Assembly (NCBI GenBank): GCA_902494135.1
Contig: CABUSE010000017.1
Span: 1-16,023 of the forward strand
Source: an uncultured Collinsella sp.
GTDB lineage: Bacteria > Actinomycetota > Coriobacteriia > Coriobacteriales > Coriobacteriaceae
Length of the DNA: 16,023 nt
Reading direction: 5' to 3'
Part shown: positions 14,869 to 16,023 of the stretch, piece by piece
Layout of the letters: every line of letters starts with the position of its first letter
Numbering within the stretch: position 1 is the first letter of the stretch
Program-made: the position numbers and the translations under genes
The notes under the pieces: model-generated
What the model was told of the DNA's origin: nothing
Databases searched by the model: none
The model's input: only the letters and a program-made list of their open reading frames with translations

Positions 14869-14888
14869 TGTTTCACCTTTCGTTTAAC

Positions 14889-14958
14889 GTCGCCCACGGG
14901 CGACTCGATTCGCCTCGGACTGGGAAGCCGCCGGTGGAGCGAGCAACCAAGGTCGAGG
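14889..14958 (-). promoter_or_regulatory. Structured leader of rpsO
   Basis: On the minus strand a long interrupted stem is possible between 14947-14958 and 14913-14924 (CCTCG with CGAGG, CTTGG with CCCAG, one mismatch). It is followed by a tight hairpin GTCGCC/GGCGAC (14889-14904) about ten nt before the ribosome binding site. S15 represses its own mRNA through leader structures in several bacteria, with different architectures; this may be such a site, but that is inference. Confidence 0.45.
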
Positions 14959-14973
14959 TACCAACAGGCCGAT

Positions 14974-14982
14974 ATGTTACCA
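14974..14982 (-). promoter_or_regulatory. Possible extended -10 promoter for rpsO
   Basis: The minus strand reads TGGTAACAT, an extended -10 form (TGn then TAACAT). No good -35 box lies 17 nt upstream. It sits just after the recO stop codon and upstream of the rpsO leader, where a promoter is expected. Confidence 0.35.
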
Positions 14983-15006
14983 CAAGCAGCCCGCCCCTGC
15001 GCATCA

Positions 15007-15756
15007 TCACCGACCCAACATGAATTCCATCGCACGGAGGCGCTGATCGGTGTGCGTCGCAGCCCAAACATGCGAAAGCCCGAGCAAGAATGCCGCCGTA
15101 TGCGGGTCGATTCGCTCGGCCATGAGCGCATCGAAGGTCATGGACATGAGGGCGCGCAGCCATGCGACCTCACCAGTCGATACCAGCTCGGCACCCGGAA
15201 CGCTCGACGCGCACGATCCGCACATGAGCCCGCCCGCCTGGGGCGAAAAATACGACAGCATGGGGTCTCCGCACAGCACGCAGGCCGAAAAATCTGGTCG
15301 ATAGCCAACGTGCGACAGCAGCTTAAAGACATATGCCGCCACAAGTAAATCCATATGCGCCGCGTCGAGCCCGCTGCCGACCAGGGTAAGCGCCCGTTGC
15401 GTAATAGCAAAGGTAAACGGGTCCTCAGCGTCCTCGAACGAGCACACGCGCGCGACCTCGGCGATCGCGCTTGCGGCGCATGTCGTCTCGTAATCGGGCG
15501 CAGCGCCGAGCGGCGCCTCCATAAGCTCGGCCTGGGAAACCACGTCGAGCGACCGTCCGTGCGCAAGCAGCATATCAACGGTACGGAACAGCTCGCAGCG
15601 CGCAGCCAGGCGCCCACCGGGTTTGCGGGCGCCCTTTGCCACGGCACGCACCTGCCGACCCCGCTCATCAAGCATCGTCAGGATCAGGTCCGTCTCTTTG
15701 AGCTTCGTCTTATCGAGGACGAGTACCTTCGTGCGATATGTCCGGGAGCCTGCCAT
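15007..15756 (-). CDS. recO: DNA repair protein RecO
   Basis: The 249-residue protein fits RecO, the mediator that with RecR loads RecA onto SSB-coated single-stranded DNA in the RecFOR pathway. Residues 5-80 form the N-terminal OB-fold (RTYRTKVLVLDKTKLKETD, then VRAVAKGARKPGGRLAA). The C-terminal helical domain carries a zinc site with Cys159, Cys162, Cys179 and Cys182. The ATG at 15756 is 15 nt after the era stop codon, with AAGGA about 12 nt upstream, so coupling to era is likely. The era-recO order is common in Gram-positives. The AlphaFold-scale details of the zinc finger cannot be judged, but all four cysteines are in place. Confidence 0.95.
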   Translation of the reverse strand: MAGSRTYRTKVLVLDKTKLKETDLILTMLDERGRQVRAVAKGARKPGGRLAARCELFRTVDMLLAHGRSLDVVSQAELMEAPLGAAPDYETTCAASAIAEVARVCSFEDAEDPFTFAITQRALTLVGSGLDAAHMDLLVAAYVFKLLSHVGYRPDFSACVLCGDPMLSYFSPQAGGLMCGSCASSVPGAELVSTGEVAWLRALMSMTFDALMAERIDPHTAAFLLGLSHVWAATHTDQRLRAMEFMLGR

Positions 15757-15771
15757 GCGCGCCGCGCGTCC

Positions 15772-16023
15772 TTAGTCCTCAGCGTTGTAGCCAAAGCGGC
15801 GAATCTGGGCCTCGTCGTCACGCCAACCGGCCTTGATCTTCACATCCAGCTCCAAAAAGACCTGCGTGCCAAAGATGCGCTCAAGATCGCGGCGGGCGTC
15901 GATACCGATATGCTTGATCATCTCGCCGCCCTTGCCGATGATGATGCCCTTTTGGCCCTCGCGCTCGACGTAAATGGTGGCGTGCACGCGCAGCACCTTC
16001 TTGGTCTGCTCGAGCGCATCGCA
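15772..16023 (-). CDS. era: GTPase Era, C-terminal part (cut by window edge)
   Basis: Eighty-three codons and a TAA stop are present; the frame runs off the right edge at a codon boundary. The visible part is the KH domain of Era, with IIIGKGGEMIKHIG as the GxxG nucleic-acid-binding loop and the usual ending FLELDVKIKAGWRDDEAQIRRFGY. Era binds the 3' end of 16S rRNA and couples small-subunit assembly to GTP hydrolysis. The GTPase domain lies outside the window. A GTG at 15996 is an internal Val codon, not a start. Confidence 0.95.
   Translation of the reverse strand, partial: CDALEQTKKVLRVHATIYVEREGQKGIIIGKGGEMIKHIGIDARRDLERIFGTQVFLELDVKIKAGWRDDEAQIRRFGYNAED

Overview
The window is a compact, conserved housekeeping block with every recognisable gene on the minus strand, so transcription runs from the right end to the left. 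The high G+C content, short gene spacings, RNase J with RNase Y and the gene order (era-recO / rpsO-pnp / rnj-ftsK-rodZ-yajQ-rimO-pgsA-pncC / recA-recX / rny) suggest a G+C-rich Gram-positive. My best guess is an actinobacterium of the class Coriobacteriia, close to Collinsella. That placement is inference from gene content and protein flavour, because no database search was possible.

Layout, in order of transcription. (1) 16023-15007: the C-terminal end of the GTPase Era (cut by the window edge), then recO. (2) 14868-12194: rpsO (S15), a strong terminator, a highly structured leader, then pnp and its terminator. (3) 12193-11545: a 649-bp non-coding stretch. It carries two inverted copies of an 81-nt palindromic element. 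One copy sits in the middle of a 147-bp palindrome whose arms are 39 bp with one mismatch. (4) 11544-2489: a tightly packed probable operon of seven genes (RNase J, FtsK, a RodZ-like protein, YajQ, RimO, PgsA, PncC), ended by a 9-bp hairpin. (5) 2291-380: a promoter with a perfect LexA (SOS) box between its -35 and -10 boxes drives recA and the adjoining recX. (6) 317-1: a near-consensus promoter and a leader of about 160 nt precede rny (RNase Y), of which only the first 40 codons are present.

The genes fall into three themes. Genome maintenance and division: RecO, RecA, RecX, and FtsK with the RodZ-like protein. RNA decay and ribosomes: PNPase, RNase J, RNase Y, S15, Era and RimO. Membrane and cofactor housekeeping: PgsA and PncC. 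The protein-coding content is ordinary. The most interesting material is non-coding: the paired palindromic elements between pnp and rnj, the 11-bp phased repeat upstream of the recA SOS promoter, and the structured leaders of rpsO, pnp and rny.
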